Below are positions 46,039 through 55,978 of a stretch of DNA of 64,000 bases, in pieces. This DNA is from Actinomyces sp. zg-332. GTDB lineage: Bacteria; Actinomycetota; Actinomycetes; Actinomycetales; Actinomycetaceae. The stretch covers positions 1,054,001-1,118,000 of the forward strand of contig NZ_CP064951.1 in the NCBI RefSeq assembly GCF_011751945.2, written 5' to 3'. How positions within the stretch are numbered: the stretch's first letter is position 1; the number at the start of each line of letters is the position of its first letter. A program made the position numbers and the translations under genes. The notes below the pieces were generated by a model. The model worked only from the letters and a program-made list of their open reading frames with translations, did not search any database and was not told the DNA's origin.

Positions 46039-46584
46039 CTAGTTAAACTCATCCCTATACACATAATCAAAAAGCCACTGAAGATTAACAAGCGGCTTAC
46101 TCTGACGGTTAATTAGAGGTCTTAACAATTTATATAGATGCTTTTTAACCTCTACCTCATTAATACCCTCCTTAGAAATTTCTTCTACAGCTTTCGTATT
46201 ATCATATACTTTCACAATATTAAAATTATGATCAAATTCAAACGATAACTTTTCGTTATCAAATGTATACCCACGTTCATCAAAAATATTTGAAGTTGTA
46301 AAAAATCCTACCTGTCTATCAGTTTCATCAAACATTAAAACTGCGGGTAGACCATCAAAATCGTACTTTATCCCTTTTATATTATCTGGGGTAGAAACCC
46401 AATCCAAATTCTCAGCCAACATCATCAAAACAGGCTCAACCCCCAGTCTATGAGGAGTATGCTTCGCATAATAAACAGAATTAGACAACAAATTAAACCA
46501 AACTAAACCATAAAACAAAAAACAAAACAAAACCAAACAATCAACAACAAAAACAAACACCACCAAACGCCTCAATACCTTCAC
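46039..46584 (-). CDS. Hypothetical membrane-anchored protein
   Basis: A 181-residue protein with one N-terminal membrane helix (LVVFVFVVDCLVLFCFLFYGLVWF) and an outside part of about 150 residues without recognisable motifs. The mature part looks globular, with alternating strands (GLPAVLMFDETDRQVGFFT). The start is GTG behind AGGG. The codons of the first 35 residues are almost purely G and T (GTT, TTT, GTG, TTG), which makes the DNA there look like the G/T-rich tracts seen elsewhere on this strand. Function unknown. Confidence 0.65.
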   Translation of the reverse strand: MKVLRRLVVFVFVVDCLVLFCFLFYGLVWFNLLSNSVYYAKHTPHRLGVEPVLMMLAENLDWVSTPDNIKGIKYDFDGLPAVLMFDETDRQVGFFTTSNIFDERGYTFDNEKLSFEFDHNFNIVKVYDNTKAVEEISKEGINEVEVKKHLYKLLRPLINRQSKPLVNLQWLFDYVYRDEFN

Positions 46585-47154
46585 AACACTACCCTCTTCT
46601 CAAATAAGTTCCTCAAAGCATTATCACTAGATATTACTTTGAGGTATTAGGCTACTATCTTCTAAACTTTGGAACTATTCTACATAAGCAAATATGACTT
46701 AATATAACTTTTGAAAATAAAGACTTCGAAACTTTTACATGCTTTAACTTATTTATATTTTTCTTAGCTTTAAATATATTTCGTATTAAATTAGTTAGCT
46801 CAACTAAAACTCTACGAATAATAAAAGTTTATTAAATGCTTACAGTTTTTTAATAATTCCATTATCTATGTGGAAAAAGTTACACAAAAACTAACTAAAA
46901 AGTAAGTAAAGACTAAGAAGTAAGCAGAGGAGAAAATTCTTAAAAAGGAAGAGGAAAATACTCAGGTAGATAAGCAAACAGATATACAGACAGAAAAACA
47001 AGCTAGATCTAGATAAATAAATAGCTAGGTAACTAAATTCTAATAAATAGACAGACAGCTATAGACTAAGAAAGAAAGTTAAGTGATAAAAAGTAAGCGG
47101 AAATAAATATAAAGTAAGCGGAAAACACCCTCCATGTAGGAAGAACAAGAGTGT
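46585..47154. other. Intergenic stretch with a purine-rich tract
   Basis: From about 46870 to 47150 the plus strand is strongly purine-rich (many AAGTAAG, GACAGACAG, GAGGAAAA words) with short direct repeats, such as AAGTAAGCGGAAA at 47091 and 47112. Fragments read like a Glu/Lys/Gln/Thr-rich peptide (KEEENTQVDKQTDIQTEKQ) but are interrupted by stops. It may be the remnant of a gene or simply low-complexity DNA. No intact gene is visible. Confidence 0.5.
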
Positions 47155-47191
47155 AAAAAGAGGGCTTTGCACACAAAAGCACAAAGCCCTC
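47155..47191 (-). terminator. Terminator downstream of the Ig-like surface protein gene
   Basis: On the minus strand GAGGGCTTTG (complement of 47182-47191) pairs with CAAAGCCCTC (complement of 47160-47169), followed by TTTTTAC. It lies about 155 bp beyond the surface-protein stop. Confidence 0.85.
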
Positions 47192-47345
47192 CAAGTTACC
47201 AATATTTCCATAACATGACACTCATTTTAAAAACATGTTATTCTAATACATTAAGAACATACCATTCTAGTTACTAATGTATCTGTGGATATATTATGTA
47301 ACTTTAGTATTAGAGTTAGGTTACTTTTAACAACTTAGCCTAGCT

Positions 47346-50300
47346 CTAATATCTATTATTTTTATTCTTAACCCCAACTAGCAATAACGCAAAACCGATT
47401 ATCATAGTAACTCCAACATAACCAACAAGATTGCTATTTAAACCGGTGTTAGCCATAGCTTTTAAAGTTACTTTACTAGTTTTTTCATTATGCTTATCCT
47501 TTGGATTCACAACAATATTATCCTTAGGATTTAGGGGTAGCTGTTTTTCTTGCACATTAAACGTGAAAGAAGCAACAGCATCATCACCATCACTATCTAT
47601 AGCAGTAATTTCGACTGAATAAGTTCCTATAACATCAGGGGTAAATGATAGTAACTCAGTTTCAGTAACTACTTTTACACTACCGTCAGGTGATGTAAGT
47701 CTATATGTAATACTTGTATTTTTCTTATCAGAAGTATCCGTATCATCTTCTTTGTCAGACACTACTAATTTATCCAATAAATTAACGCTTTCTCCCTTGG
47801 TAAGATTACCTTTACTTTCTACATGAATCTTAGGAGAAGTGTTATTCACTTTGCCTTTACCTTGAGGAGAAGAAGTATCTTTCGTATCTGTAACAACAGC
47901 AAGTATCTTATCTTTTCCTTTTTCTAATACAAATAGCGGAGGAACTGGTACTAAAATCTTATTATTTTCAACTTTAATTTCCCTTCCTTTACTATCTTTC
48001 CACTTATATTTCCCGTTTTCTTCATTAGCAATCAATATTATCTTTTCAACTTTAGGATTCCCTTTTTCATCCTTACCAGTAACTGCTACCTCAAGTTTTT
48101 TAGGATTATCAGTTGAAACACTAATAGGGATTACTTTTGAAACTGTGTCAATTTCATCAATAACTGGAGCTATTGGGATCACTGTTGGAAGTGTTTCTTT
48201 AACTCTGACCGTAAATGTGTCTTCAGCCACTTTGCCGTCACTATCTGTGGCAACAACTTTGATTTTATAAATACCTGTATTTAAAGGAGTAAAAGCTCGT
48301 AGTTCTTTTTCAGTTATTGTTTTGACTACCCCGTCTGGTAAAGTAACCTCGTATTTACGAGAAGTTACTTTGTTATCGTCAATATAACTATCATCTTCAT
48401 TATCGGAGACTACTATATCCTTTAGTAAATCTACAGTACTTAGTTTTTCAACATCTGCTTTATTAGTAACTGTAATTTGTGGAGGATTATTAGTTACATT
48501 TCCCTTACCTTCTGGTGAAGAGTTACCAGCTTTATCCTTAGCAATAGCAGTAATTTTGTCATTACCTTCTACCAATTTAACATCACTAGGAAGTGGTAGT
48601 AATAAAACATTGTTTTCAACTTTTATAGTTTTACCATCAAGTTTCCAATCACCATCTTTGTCTTTAGTAACTACAATTTTTTCTTTCTTACCAGAGAGAG
48701 TAATTTCGATAGAAGATAAGTCTTTATCACTTGGAATAGTTATAGGAACTTCTTTACCAGCAGTGTTCACGCTACCTACAAGTGGAGCTAAAGGTGGCAC
48801 ATCTATAACAGTTACAGTTGTTGTAACCGTATTAGATAAGTTTCCATCAGCGTCTTTACCTTGATAAGTGATAGTATATTTTCCAGCATTATCAAGAATA
48901 GATTCTAAGTCAGCAATATTTTTATCATCAGAATCTTTTATAGAAACTATCGTTTTTTCTGTCGCATATTTTCTAATGTCATCTTCATAGTCAGTTGTAG
49001 TAACGTTATTTTGGGCAGTTACTTTTTCCAGTAAATCTTTACTATCTTTAGATCTAGGATCAATCGTTACTGTTTTTGCCTTATTATCTATGACAGGTGG
49101 CGTATTTGTGCCTATTGCTGCTTTTATCACTGGAGCATAATTAGTTCTTACAGATTTTCCTTCCCAGAGGTTAGAAAAACTAACTGAAGCTTGGGTAAAT
49201 ATACTTTTTATATCTGTCGGCTTACCGTTTTCATCTTTACCAATTGTATCTTTGTTAAAAGTAGACTTTATTTTATAAGTTACTTTTAATGCATGGCTAG
49301 ATTTTGCGGTTTTTCCCTTTTCTGAGTTGTAACCCTCGAATCCCATACCAAAGAATTCACCATGTTCTCTCATAGAATATAAACCTGAACGAGCGTCATT
49401 TGTTGCAGGTCTTATTGTTATTGTGCCGTTTTCTTTATCTATTTCAAAGAAATATTTTTTAAGTGAGGCGTATTCAGATATATCGTTTCCCAAGCCATCA
49501 TAAACTTTTACAGAGCCTTCAACAAACTCGAACCCCTCAGGAATCTTATCGTTTATTGTGATACTTCCCTGAGTTATTCCCTGTCCAACATTTTTGACTT
49601 CTAGAGCTATAGTTGATATGTCGCCCTCACGAATTGCTTTTCCTGAGTTATAACTTTTATCATTTTCGTGTTTTAGTACAGGATTAGCTGTTTTTTCGCT
49701 TTCAAGTATGTCTTTATAGATTTTTAGGTTTGCACCACCACGTACATCTATTGGTCCCAGAATAAGTGGAGTTCCTTCAGCTGAAACCACAACTTTAATT
49801 TGTGAGATTCCCTCAGGAACTTTTTCTAGACGCGATCCAACAGTTCCCCAACTAGCTGGATAATGTCTATTTGAATTATTACTACCTACGCCATAATTTG
49901 TAATTTCATCTCCCGTTTGAGCATTATAAAATTTTATTCTCACATTACTTGGCCCGTTTGAATCTGGTCTAATTGCTATACTTTCAGCAGCAAAGTGCTG
50001 TCCAGCAACTACATCAAACGTCTGCGATATTCCTTGTCCTGCACCAATATAGAGCAATCTTACTTCAGGGTGATGTGTAATTTGCATATATCCAGGTCTA
50101 GCTTCTTTAGATTTATGATATGCCGTAAGCCACGGTAAGCAACGCCCATTACTAGCTTGTTCATAGAATCCTCCAAGCGGAGCATTTCCTGTAACTAATC
50201 CATCTGAAGCTTTTGCAGCAGTCTTTGCTTTCAATATGTCGTAAAATACTACTACTTCTTTATTTCCGTTTTTGTCAGGTATTATTTCCCAGCCCGGTAA

Positions 50301-50591
50301 ATTTGTTGTTTTGAGCATTGGATTTTCTTCAGTTAGTTTAGAAGCTTCCCCTTGTGCGTAAAACATATTTTGAACCTTGGAAATTTTTTGATCTATATTC
50401 TCGTTTACTGGTTTTGCATCAAATTTTGCTTTTTGTATTTCTTCATTAGTCGCATAGTTGTCGTCATCTAAGTTCTTTACTGCGTATGAATTTGGTAAGT
50501 ATATAAATTGTGATGATACTAAAGCAGTGAATAAAGTTACACAAGCTATTTTATTTTTGAAACTTTTTGTCAGTTTCTGCTTACTGTCCAA
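47346..50591 (-). CDS. Large wall-anchored surface protein with Ig-like domains
   Basis: A 1081-residue secreted protein. A signal peptide (about 1-38, ends LPNSYA) is followed by an N-terminal region of about 250 residues (GGFYEQASNGRCLPWLTAYH, FAAESIAIRPDSNGPSNVRIKFYNAQ) resembling a carbohydrate-binding-type beta-sandwich. A DUF11-like repeat comes next (about 300-480, VKNVGQGITQGSITINDKIPEGFEFVEGSV). Several bacterial Ig-like/DUF5011-like modules run to about 1020 (VTVIDVPPLAPLVGSVNT; TYSVEITAIDSDGDDAVASFTFNV). The end is a sorting signal: MANTG, a hydrophobic helix (LVGYVGVTMIIGFALLLVGV) and KNKNNRY. MANTG is closer to the LAXTG type than to LPXTG. The start is TTG behind AAAGGAGAG. The likely function is adhesion. 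Confidence 0.88.
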   Translation of the reverse strand: MDSKQKLTKSFKNKIACVTLFTALVSSQFIYLPNSYAVKNLDDDNYATNEEIQKAKFDAKPVNENIDQKISKVQNMFYAQGEASKLTEENPMLKTTNLPGWEIIPDKNGNKEVVVFYDILKAKTAAKASDGLVTGNAPLGGFYEQASNGRCLPWLTAYHKSKEARPGYMQITHHPEVRLLYIGAGQGISQTFDVVAGQHFAAESIAIRPDSNGPSNVRIKFYNAQTGDEITNYGVGSNNSNRHYPASWGTVGSRLEKVPEGISQIKVVVSAEGTPLILGPIDVRGGANLKIYKDILESEKTANPVLKHENDKSYNSGKAIREGDISTIALEVKNVGQGITQGSITINDKIPEGFEFVEGSVKVYDGLGNDISEYASLKKYFFEIDKENGTITIRPATNDARSGLYSMREHGEFFGMGFEGYNSEKGKTAKSSHALKVTYKIKSTFNKDTIGKDENGKPTDIKSIFTQASVSFSNLWEGKSVRTNYAPVIKAAIGTNTPPVIDNKAKTVTIDPRSKDSKDLLEKVTAQNNVTTTDYEDDIRKYATEKTIVSIKDSDDKNIADLESILDNAGKYTITYQGKDADGNLSNTVTTTVTVIDVPPLAPLVGSVNTAGKEVPITIPSDKDLSSIEITLSGKKEKIVVTKDKDGDWKLDGKTIKVENNVLLLPLPSDVKLVEGNDKITAIAKDKAGNSSPEGKGNVTNNPPQITVTNKADVEKLSTVDLLKDIVVSDNEDDSYIDDNKVTSRKYEVTLPDGVVKTITEKELRAFTPLNTGIYKIKVVATDSDGKVAEDTFTVRVKETLPTVIPIAPVIDEIDTVSKVIPISVSTDNPKKLEVAVTGKDEKGNPKVEKIILIANEENGKYKWKDSKGREIKVENNKILVPVPPLFVLEKGKDKILAVVTDTKDTSSPQGKGKVNNTSPKIHVESKGNLTKGESVNLLDKLVVSDKEDDTDTSDKKNTSITYRLTSPDGSVKVVTETELLSFTPDVIGTYSVEITAIDSDGDDAVASFTFNVQEKQLPLNPKDNIVVNPKDKHNEKTSKVTLKAMANTGLNSNLVGYVGVTMIIGFALLLVGVKNKNNRY

Positions 50592-51782
50592 TTAACTCTC
50601 CTTTCTTTTATATTTCGAATTGATTAGACATCAAATAATTACCAATTGACTTATAAAATTTTGATTGGTTTTATTCTCACGTGAAGAAAATAGTATTCAG
50701 GGATTTTGTTGCTGATTTTTATGAAGTAACTTCTACCTTTTAAGTTGTATAAACTTTCAGTAACCATATAGATTTTTTCTTAGAAAGTTTTTATAGCTAC
50801 TTTATATTTGCTAAGTACTTATTCTCGTTTATGTTGAATACATGTTTTATCTCTATATTTTCTAGGAAATCAGCATAGATTTTAGAAATGTGAAACTTAT
50901 AGGATAGAAAATTTATGTTAAAACTTACTTTTTTGTATGTAGGATAAGTTTTGCTAGCTAGATATAATTTTTTGTATAAAGTTATTTTTGCATTAGTTAC
51001 TATTTTCTTTGTAATTTTCATAAAACTCATCTGTTTCCCTCTACTTTCTTCTATTTTTAAACACTTCTCCTAAGCTAAAAGAGTGTTCAGAGTCTGTAAT
51101 AAATGAAAAATATCAATTTTATTAAATGTATTAAGTTCACATATAACTTTATATTTTTTGCATGCACTCATTCTTCCCCTAAGAATGATGAAGTAAATTC
51201 TAGCTTGATATTATTTCGTGTCGTTTTTTAGAGAAGCAAACTTAATACTACTGTTATAAATCTTAATATTTTCGTTACATTTTTTTCTTTCCAAAAACCC
51301 TGTTTTTTCAACAAGACACGCACAATATAAAAATGTTCCAGAAAACAAATAATTAAATTTTGTTAATTTATCCAATATGACTAGATGGTGTATAAAAAGC
51401 AAACAAACAAAGCCCGAAATACTAAAAAACGCCCGAAATATAGAAGTATTTACCATTTTATAAGAATAAAAATACTCTAAAATGTCACAGTAAAACTGGT
51501 ACTTTTCCCCTGTTTTTCAAGAAATAAGTAGAGCACAAAAGCTTTTATCTATGTTATAGATTTTTAATAAATATAAACATAATTCTATTTTTTACCTTGA
51601 AGGTAACAAAAATTATCTAATAAAATTCCGTATTTTTATTACTTTATGATAAAGAAATAACTAGCATTTAGTGAAAACAAAAACTATAAAACTTATAAAA
51701 TATAAACGTTATTCAAATTATCAATATCAAATATTTACTAAATTAAGAGAGCCTTAACAGTTAAGATTTTTTATTCATTAAC
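50592..51782. other. Long AT-rich intergenic stretch
   Basis: Apart from the doubtful small frame at 50797-51030, I see nothing with coding character on either strand. An 81-residue frame at 51211-51456 on the minus strand lacks a ribosome binding site and looks random. No tRNA, repeat or strong hairpin was noticed. The promoter of the surface-protein gene must be at its left end. Confidence 0.5.
50797..51030 (-). CDS. Doubtful small protein
   Basis: A 77-residue frame starting ATG with GAGGG at normal distance. The predicted protein is basic and Lys/Ile/Tyr-rich (KKLYLASKTYPTYKKVSFNINFLSYKFHISKIYADF), a composition expected by chance in such AT-rich DNA. The only support is the ribosome binding site. 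I do not recognise it. Confidence 0.2.
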   Translation of the reverse strand: MSFMKITKKIVTNAKITLYKKLYLASKTYPTYKKVSFNINFLSYKFHISKIYADFLENIEIKHVFNINENKYLANIK

Positions 51783-51813
51783 TATAAAAAGGGTGTAAGA
51801 TGTTCACCCTTTT
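51783..51813 (-). terminator. Terminator after putA
   Basis: On the minus strand AAAAGGGTG pairs with CACCCTTTT around 9-10 bases (plus 51787-51813) and is followed by TATAG. It lies 16 bp beyond the putA stop. Confidence 0.85.
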
Positions 51814-51828
51814 CATAAAAATTCTAAA

Positions 51829-54800
51829 TCACAAATTTATTTGACTACTCAAAGGTGTAGGATTACCGAACCTGTGATTTGTAATAGATACTGCTTGCTC
51901 ATGGACAAATGGTAATGACTCAATTCTACCGTTGAAAGTAACCTCGCCATGCCATATTGCTACATCTGTAATATTTTCATTAGGAATTTCTTTACACAGT
52001 GTTTCGATATCTCCACCAATTAGGCGTATGCGAGCATCAAAGCCTGCCTTAGAACTCCAAAATGTAAGCCACTTATAAAAATCTTCTTCACTATGTTGTA
52101 TAACTTCAACACCATGAGAAATAAGGAATTTTCGTATACTAACTTCAAGATTATCTTCAACAGAAACACTAATCTTAGCTCCTAAATTTAGTGCTGTAGC
52201 AGCCACAGCCAGCAATTGCCACTGTGCTTGCCCTTTAGACAAACGAATCAGAACATCCATAGGAAGATAACGTAAAATGTTTCTTTCAATCTGTAAGTTA
52301 GAAGGATCATGACCTATAAAAAACTCTTTACGAGCATAGCTATCAGAAGAAGATATTAAAGCTTTTGCATACTTGGTTCCCTCAGTCAATTCCTCAGCAA
52401 CAGCCATAGCAGAAGCAATCACTGAAGAGCTCGTATATTTTCCTTCCCCATCATAACTACTAATTAGTTTGTTGGTTTTTTCGTCAAGTAAAGTATTGTA
52501 ATCACGTTCAAAGCTACCCAAAGCAAACAGATATGACGGCCCACCCGCTTTAGTTCCATTACCAACACATGAGCGTTTCCAACCACCAAAAGGTTGACGT
52601 TGAACAATAGCTCCAGTGATACCACGATTGATGTAAATATTACCTGCCTGAACGTTTTCCAGCCAGTAGTTAATCTCTTGCGAATCTAACGAATGTAAAC
52701 CAGCAGTCAAACCAAACTGAGTAGCATTTTGCAGCTTTACTGCTTCCTCCAAAGTGTCTACACGCATTACACCCAATATAGGACCAAAATACTCAGTCAA
52801 ATGATATTGACTACCCTCTACTACGCCCGCTCTAACACCAGGAGACCACAACTTACCTGAGTCATCTAACTGATGAGGAGCCAAAGCCCAATGCTGACCA
52901 TTTTCCACACTGGTTAGAGCGTGTAATAGCTTACCTGAAGCCTTAGATACAAGTGGCCCCATCTGAGTATCACTATCCCAAGGATAACCAACTTTAAGAG
53001 ACCTAACGGCGTCTAAAAGCTGGTCATGGAAACGCTTAGAAGTTCCAACAGATCCTACTAAAATAACGGTAGAACAAGCTGAGCATTTTTGACCAGCGTG
53101 TCCAAAGGCAGAGTAGACCACGTCTTTTACAGCCAAGTCAATGTCTGCTTGAGGAGTGACTATAATTGAGTCCTTACCAGACGTTTCAGCAAGCAACCCT
53201 AAATCTGGACGCCAAGTTTTGAACAAGCGAGCAGTTTCAATACCACCAGTTAGTACTACCCTATCAACAAGCGGATTTTCAATGAGTTCACGACCCAAAT
53301 CTCCCTCAGAAATATCAATTAATTGAACAAGATCACGGTCGATTCCAGCTTCCCATAAAATCTCAGCCAAAACAGCACCAACACGAGATGACTGAGGAGC
53401 TGGTTTGAATATAACACCTGAACCACTAGCTAGTGCAGCAACAATTCCTCCAAGAGGTATAGCTATAGGGAAGTTCCACGGAGTAATAACGGCAACAACT
53501 TTTGATGGAACAAAGACTGCTCCATCTAATTTATCAAGTTCTTTAGCTTGTTCAGCGTAATAGTGGGCAAAATCCACAGCTTCAGAAACTTCAATATCAG
53601 CCTGTTCAACAGTTTTACCAGCCTCACAGCCAGCAACTTCAATTAGCTTCCCACGATTCAAACTCAAAGCAACACCAAGCTTATGTAAAATGTCTGAACG
53701 CTCCTCGACGCTTCTGCCAGCCCATTTTTCACCAGCCTTAGCAACCTTTGAAACAATATCAGATAAAACTTGGCTATCTTCAACACGGCAAGCTTCGATT
53801 TCACTAATACCTAGCTTTGAGTCTTTCATTCGTGAAGTAATACCGTCAGCCCACTTCACATTAGCTGACAAAGATGGATCTGAATCAGGAGTGTTATTGA
53901 AAGTCCACTGTCCATTTTCGTCAGTCATAAGTTCTGTGAGTTCTTCTTCTGTTTCAGTCAAACGATTTTGTTGTCTACGAGCAGTGGTTGGAATTTCAAA
54001 AGCCTTACTCAAAGCTTTATGGAAACGCTGCTTTTCCCTATTTAAAACTGTTTCATTTGAGTTAAGTTCAAACAAAGATGACATAAAGTTTGCTGATGAG
54101 GCATTTTCCTCTAGTCTTCTAACAAGGTAAGCAATAGCCACATCGTATTCTTTAGGATTTACAACAGGAACGTAAAACAATACGGAGCCAACGTCTTCTT
54201 TTATGGCCTTAGCTTGAGTTGATGCCATTCCTGCAAGCATTTCAAACTCTACTCCGCCAGTTTGGAAAACTCCTCGTTTCTTAGCTAATTCATAAGCAAA
54301 AGCGACAGTAAACAAATTCATACCTGCGACACCAATACGCACATTTTTAGTGTGTTCTGGTCTCAAAGCCCAATCTAACACACGTATATAATTAGCATCA
54401 GTGCTTTCCTTGTCAGGTTGCGTAACAAGTTCCCAACCATGAATTATAGCGTCGACTCGTTCCATAGATAAATTAGCGCCCTTTACAACACGAACTTTGA
54501 TCGGAGCTCCACCACGTGAAACCCTCTCACTAGCCCATGCTTGCAAATCTTTCATAGCGTCTAAAGCGTCAGGCAGATAGGCTTGTAAAACAATTCCAGC
54601 ACTTAAGTTCAAAAATTCAGGACGAGAAAGAATACGCTTGAACACATCAATAGTTAAGTGAAGATCGTTATATTCTTCCATATCTAAATTGATAAACTTT
54701 TTAGTTTCATAAGAATTAGCGCGTTCATACAAAGGTAAAAGAGCATTAGTTGCGTATTCTACGGCATTACTATATGCCCACTTATTATGCGGACCAATAA

Positions 54801-55347
54801 CTGCTGAAACTTTAATGGAAACATACTCAACATCATCACGTTCAAGCAATCTCATAGTATCTTTTAGGCGTTTTGAAGCTTCTTTTTCACCCAAAACAGC
54901 TTCACCTAGTAAGTTCATATTCAGTCTAGCACCCTGTGATTTCAACTTAGCAATAGCTTTCGTTAGGTTATTGCCATGCGCGTCTAATACGAGGTCACCT
55001 AATAGTGAACGAAACATTTTCCTAGCAACAGGAACAGAAATACTCGGAACAATTGGAGCTAATCTCCCGCCAAGCAACAAAGGAATTCGCAAATAGGGAG
55101 GAAGGAAATCGTTAGGTTCTTTTGAAAGACGAGCAATACTATCAGCTGCTACCTTTAAATCCTCAGGGCGAATAACACGGTCAACAAAATCAACAGTAAA
55201 CTCTAGCCCGTTTGGACTTTTTAAAACTCTGGATAAAAGTTCAGCAACACGGTCATCAGGATAAGCACTTGAACGCTCAAGCCATTTCATAGCTCTTTCA
55301 ACAGCTAAGTCACCAATTTCTTCATAATTAACTTCCATGTTAAACAT
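51829..55347 (-). CDS. putA: Bifunctional proline dehydrogenase / L-glutamate gamma-semialdehyde dehydrogenase
   Basis: A 1172-residue fused enzyme that oxidises proline to glutamate. The PRODH barrel (about 100-440) shows EYVSIKVSAVIGPHN, FINLDMEEYNDLHLTIDVFKRIL, GIVLQAYLPDA, the RVSRGGAPIKVRVVKGANLSMERV segment and GVEFEMLAGM, which hold FAD and substrate. The P5C dehydrogenase part (about 520-990) shows VITPWNFPIAIPLGG, LTGGIETARLFK, LAETSGKDSIIV (catalytic Glu) and FGHAGQKCSACSTVIL (catalytic Cys). The last 180 residues form a C-terminal domain found in this actinobacterial PutA type. No ribbon-helix-helix DNA-binding domain is present, so it does not regulate itself. The ATG at 55347 follows GGGAG. 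Electrons likely go to menaquinone. Confidence 0.96.
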   Translation of the reverse strand: MFNMEVNYEEIGDLAVERAMKWLERSSAYPDDRVAELLSRVLKSPNGLEFTVDFVDRVIRPEDLKVAADSIARLSKEPNDFLPPYLRIPLLLGGRLAPIVPSISVPVARKMFRSLLGDLVLDAHGNNLTKAIAKLKSQGARLNMNLLGEAVLGEKEASKRLKDTMRLLERDDVEYVSIKVSAVIGPHNKWAYSNAVEYATNALLPLYERANSYETKKFINLDMEEYNDLHLTIDVFKRILSRPEFLNLSAGIVLQAYLPDALDAMKDLQAWASERVSRGGAPIKVRVVKGANLSMERVDAIIHGWELVTQPDKESTDANYIRVLDWALRPEHTKNVRIGVAGMNLFTVAFAYELAKKRGVFQTGGVEFEMLAGMASTQAKAIKEDVGSVLFYVPVVNPKEYDVAIAYLVRRLEENASSANFMSSLFELNSNETVLNREKQRFHKALSKAFEIPTTARRQQNRLTETEEELTELMTDENGQWTFNNTPDSDPSLSANVKWADGITSRMKDSKLGISEIEACRVEDSQVLSDIVSKVAKAGEKWAGRSVEERSDILHKLGVALSLNRGKLIEVAGCEAGKTVEQADIEVSEAVDFAHYYAEQAKELDKLDGAVFVPSKVVAVITPWNFPIAIPLGGIVAALASGSGVIFKPAPQSSRVGAVLAEILWEAGIDRDLVQLIDISEGDLGRELIENPLVDRVVLTGGIETARLFKTWRPDLGLLAETSGKDSIIVTPQADIDLAVKDVVYSAFGHAGQKCSACSTVILVGSVGTSKRFHDQLLDAVRSLKVGYPWDSDTQMGPLVSKASGKLLHALTSVENGQHWALAPHQLDDSGKLWSPGVRAGVVEGSQYHLTEYFGPILGVMRVDTLEEAVKLQNATQFGLTAGLHSLDSQEINYWLENVQAGNIYINRGITGAIVQRQPFGGWKRSCVGNGTKAGGPSYLFALGSFERDYNTLLDEKTNKLISSYDGEGKYTSSSVIASAMAVAEELTEGTKYAKALISSSDSYARKEFFIGHDPSNLQIERNILRYLPMDVLIRLSKGQAQWQLLAVAATALNLGAKISVSVEDNLEVSIRKFLISHGVEVIQHSEEDFYKWLTFWSSKAGFDARIRLIGGDIETLCKEIPNENITDVAIWHGEVTFNGRIESLPFVHEQAVSITNHRFGNPTPLSSQINL

Positions 55348-55978
55348 GAGCTCTCCCTTTTATTTGAATAATCGACAGGTACTTTATATATTCGTATAAA
55401 AGTATCGATATTCAGACGCTACAGTAGTTTATTCTTATAGGTATTCTGCACTGAATACTTTGAACTGTTACATCAATTAATGGTAAGTACTTTTAAGTAT
55501 CTTTACAAACTTCAGATTTCTTCAAAAATACTTCTCATTCAAAATAATAAAGGAGTTTTTAAGTTTCAAAACCCGTAAATATTTCATTTACATATCATTT
55601 TTAAAATGCTTTTCTTGTAGTACTTTTACATTGTTTTGAACCACAAAGTTGTTTTCCTTACAAAAGCAAACATTTTAAAATATAAACTACATATTCACAC
55701 AAATAAAACAGCTTTTAAATACTTTCATTTTGATAACTTTTTCAACATTTATATAACTATTTTTATAATAATTTTTTGCCGGTAGTGTGCTTAAAATCAC
55801 CTAAAATTTAAGTACTTTATACCTAATTCTAAACAAGAAAGTGGCAAAGTAAGTGTGCAACATGTGGGTATAAAATTAGGTACAGTCGACCCATATTCCC
55901 GAAACAGATTTTGAATTATATCTGCAGTTTATACTTAGTTAAGCAACTTGTCGTATTGGTTTTAGACTACGATAAACC
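55348..55978. other. AT-rich intergenic stretch
   Basis: No coding frame or RNA gene is seen. A 9-bp inverted repeat TACCTAATT (55820-55828) / AATTAGGTA (55874-55882) is too far apart to be a hairpin terminator and has no evident role. The putA promoter must lie at the left end. Confidence 0.5.

Noticed and set aside
51211-51456. 81-residue minus-strand frame in the gap before putA
   Set aside because: No ribosome binding site and no family resemblance; hydrophobic N-terminus is within chance expectation for this composition.
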